Below, one piece after another: positions 41,472-42,579 of a DNA stretch of 42,579 nucleotides. The DNA comes from JAAYBT01 sp964404395 (GTDB lineage Bacteria; Bacillota; Clostridia; Acetivibrionales; DTU013). The notes beneath the pieces were generated by a model, which was not told the origin of the DNA, did no database searches, and saw nothing but the letters and a program-made list of their open reading frames with translations. How positions within the stretch are numbered: the first letter of the stretch is position 1; every line of letters begins with the position of its first letter. The stretch covers positions 1-42,579 of the forward strand of contig CAYOKA010000003.1 in assembly GCA_964404395.1 (NCBI GenBank). Direction: 5' to 3'. The translations under genes and the position numbers were made by a program.

Positions 41472-42579
41472 ATGTTTGAAATGAATAATTTTGATGCTAT
41501 AAAAATCGGTTTGGCTTCCCCGGAAAAAATCAGAGAATGGTCAAGGGGAGAGGTCAAGAAGCCCGAAACAATCAACTATAGGACCTTGAAACCTGAACGA
41601 GACGGCCTTTTCTGCGAGAGGATATTCGGACCTCAAAAAGACTGGGAGTGCCATTGCGGTAAATATAAAAGAATTAGATATAAGGGAATCGTCTGCGACA
41701 GATGCGGCGTTGAAGTAACCCGCTCCAAGGTAAGAAGAGAGCGTATGGGACACATTGAATTAGCTGCCCCTGTATCCCACATATGGTACTTTAAAGGTAT
41801 TCCCAGCAGGATGGGTCTTATACTTGACATGTCTCCGAGGGCGCTGGAGAAGATACTGTATTTTGCATCCTATGTCATAATTGATCCGGGACAGACGCCT
41901 CTTTCAAAAAAGCAGATCATGACTGAGAAAGAATACAGGGACAGTGTAGATAAGTTTGGATATAGCTTTAAGGCTGGTATGGGCGCGGAAGCAGTCAAGG
42001 AGCTGCTGATGGAAATTGACCTGGAAAAGCAGTCGAAAGAATTAAGGGAAGGACTGGAGGATGCTACAGGACAGAAGCGAGTCCGGATTATTAAGAGGCT
42101 TGAAGTAGTTGAAGCCTTCAGGCTTTCCGGTAATGTGCCTGAGTGGATGATTCTGGATGTAGTGCCGGTTATTCCACCTGAGCTGCGCCCTATGGTGCAG
42201 TTGGACGGCGGCAGATTTGCCACCTCCGATCTTAATGATCTGTACAGGCGTGTGATTAACAGAAACAATCGTCTTAAAAGACTGTTGGATTTGGGTGCGC
42301 CAGATATTATCGTAAGAAATGAGAAGAGAATGCTGCAGGAAGCTGTAGATGCGCTTATAGATAACGGTAGAAGGGGAAGACCTGTTACGGGCCCCGGAAA
42401 CAGGCCTCTGAAGTCACTGTCAGACATGCTGAAGGGAAAGCAGGGTCGTTTCCGCCAGAATTTGCTGGGTAAACGTGTTGACTATTCGGGACGTTCTGTA
42501 ATTGTTGTGGGACCGGAGTTGAAGATATTCCAGTGTGGTCTTCCTAAGGAAATGGCACTGGAGCTGTTCAAGCCCTTTG
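41472..42579 (+). CDS. rpoC: RNA polymerase beta' subunit, 5' part (cut by the window end)
   Basis: The frame is open from ATG 41472 to the last base, 369 codons, with no stop because the gene continues outside the window. The N terminus FEMNNFDAIKIGLASPEKI is followed by the zinc-ribbon cysteines in ECHCGKYKRIRYKGIVCDRCGVE (given here only as its key residues C-x-C and C-x2-C), then ERMGHIELAAPVSHIWYFKG, IPPELRPMVQLDGGRFA and the lid/switch-2 region KGKQGRFRQNLLGKRVDYSG. The ribosome site GGAGGG (41457-41462) lies just past the rpoB stop. It is too truncated to show the catalytic NADFDGD motif. Confidence 0.97.
   Translation, partial: MFEMNNFDAIKIGLASPEKIREWSRGEVKKPETINYRTLKPERDGLFCERIFGPQKDWECHCGKYKRIRYKGIVCDRCGVEVTRSKVRRERMGHIELAAPVSHIWYFKGIPSRMGLILDMSPRALEKILYFASYVIIDPGQTPLSKKQIMTEKEYRDSVDKFGYSFKAGMGAEAVKELLMEIDLEKQSKELREGLEDATGQKRVRIIKRLEVVEAFRLSGNVPEWMILDVVPVIPPELRPMVQLDGGRFATSDLNDLYRRVINRNNRLKRLLDLGAPDIIVRNEKRMLQEAVDALIDNGRRGRPVTGPGNRPLKSLSDMLKGKQGRFRQNLLGKRVDYSGRSVIVVGPELKIFQCGLPKEMALELFKPF

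Noticed and set aside
1..42579. CRISPR arrays, rRNA and tRNA genes
   Set aside because: No regularly spaced repeats and no rRNA or complete tRNA sequences were seen on either strand. No covariance-model scan could be run.

Overview
The window is chromosomal DNA of a low-to-mid GC Gram-positive anaerobe of the class Clostridia. The evidence is strong GGAGG-type ribosome sites, frequent TTG/GTG starts, a CIRCE-controlled groESL, a short HisG with a HisZ partner, an L10-leader-like rplJ leader and clostridial DUF genes (DUF4340, DUF5711, a DUF6106-like protein). The run his operon-groESL, and ilvD/ilvB not far from secE-nusG-rplKAJL-rpoBC, recalls the Acetivibrio/Ruminiclostridium (cluster III) branch. 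That placement comes from memory of gene order and was not searched. Almost every gene lies on the + strand.

Layout. 1-7787: possible edge of an IS21-like element, a perfect-consensus promoter, then hisZ-hisG-hisD-hisC-hisB-hisA-hisF-hisIE; hisH is absent from its usual place between hisB and hisA. 7878-9961: CIRCE, groES, groEL. 9962-14404: a structured intergenic stretch, a two-helix membrane protein, an MgtC-family protein and a Ca2+-type P-ATPase. 14405-16777: an AT-rich accessory island with a RloA/RloB two-gene defence-type system, followed by a highly structured GC-rich element of about 230 bp and a terminator. 16939-21647: a promoter directly abutting a terminator hairpin, then a Gld-like ABC export cluster (ATPase, permease, GldG-like, DUF4340). 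21629-25045: a second densely structured non-coding region, a terminator/RBS-occluding hairpin, a YkvI-like membrane protein, a DUF5711 protein and a CvpA-family protein. 25207-28700: ilvD and ilvB. 28898-33534: a FadR/GntR regulator with a 25-bp palindromic operator heading a catabolic cassette (split transketolase, zinc dehydrogenase, 3-hydroxyisobutyrate-dehydrogenase-type reductase). 33569-42579: rpmG-secE-nusG-rplK-rplA-(L10 leader)-rplJ-rplL, a strong terminator, tandem promoters, a leader of about 360 nt, rpoB and the 5' part of rpoC, cut by the window edge.

How they work together. The first operon makes histidine but needs a glutaminase (HisH) and a histidinol-phosphate phosphatase from elsewhere. 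ilvD and ilvB supply two steps of branched-chain amino-acid synthesis without ilvC or ilvN nearby. The last block is the conserved transcription/translation core. The less ordinary material is in the non-coding DNA: two unrelated, heavily paired regions (16503-16732 and 21629-21924) look like structured RNAs that I cannot name, one directly behind a defence-type gene pair and one in front of a membrane-protein gene.
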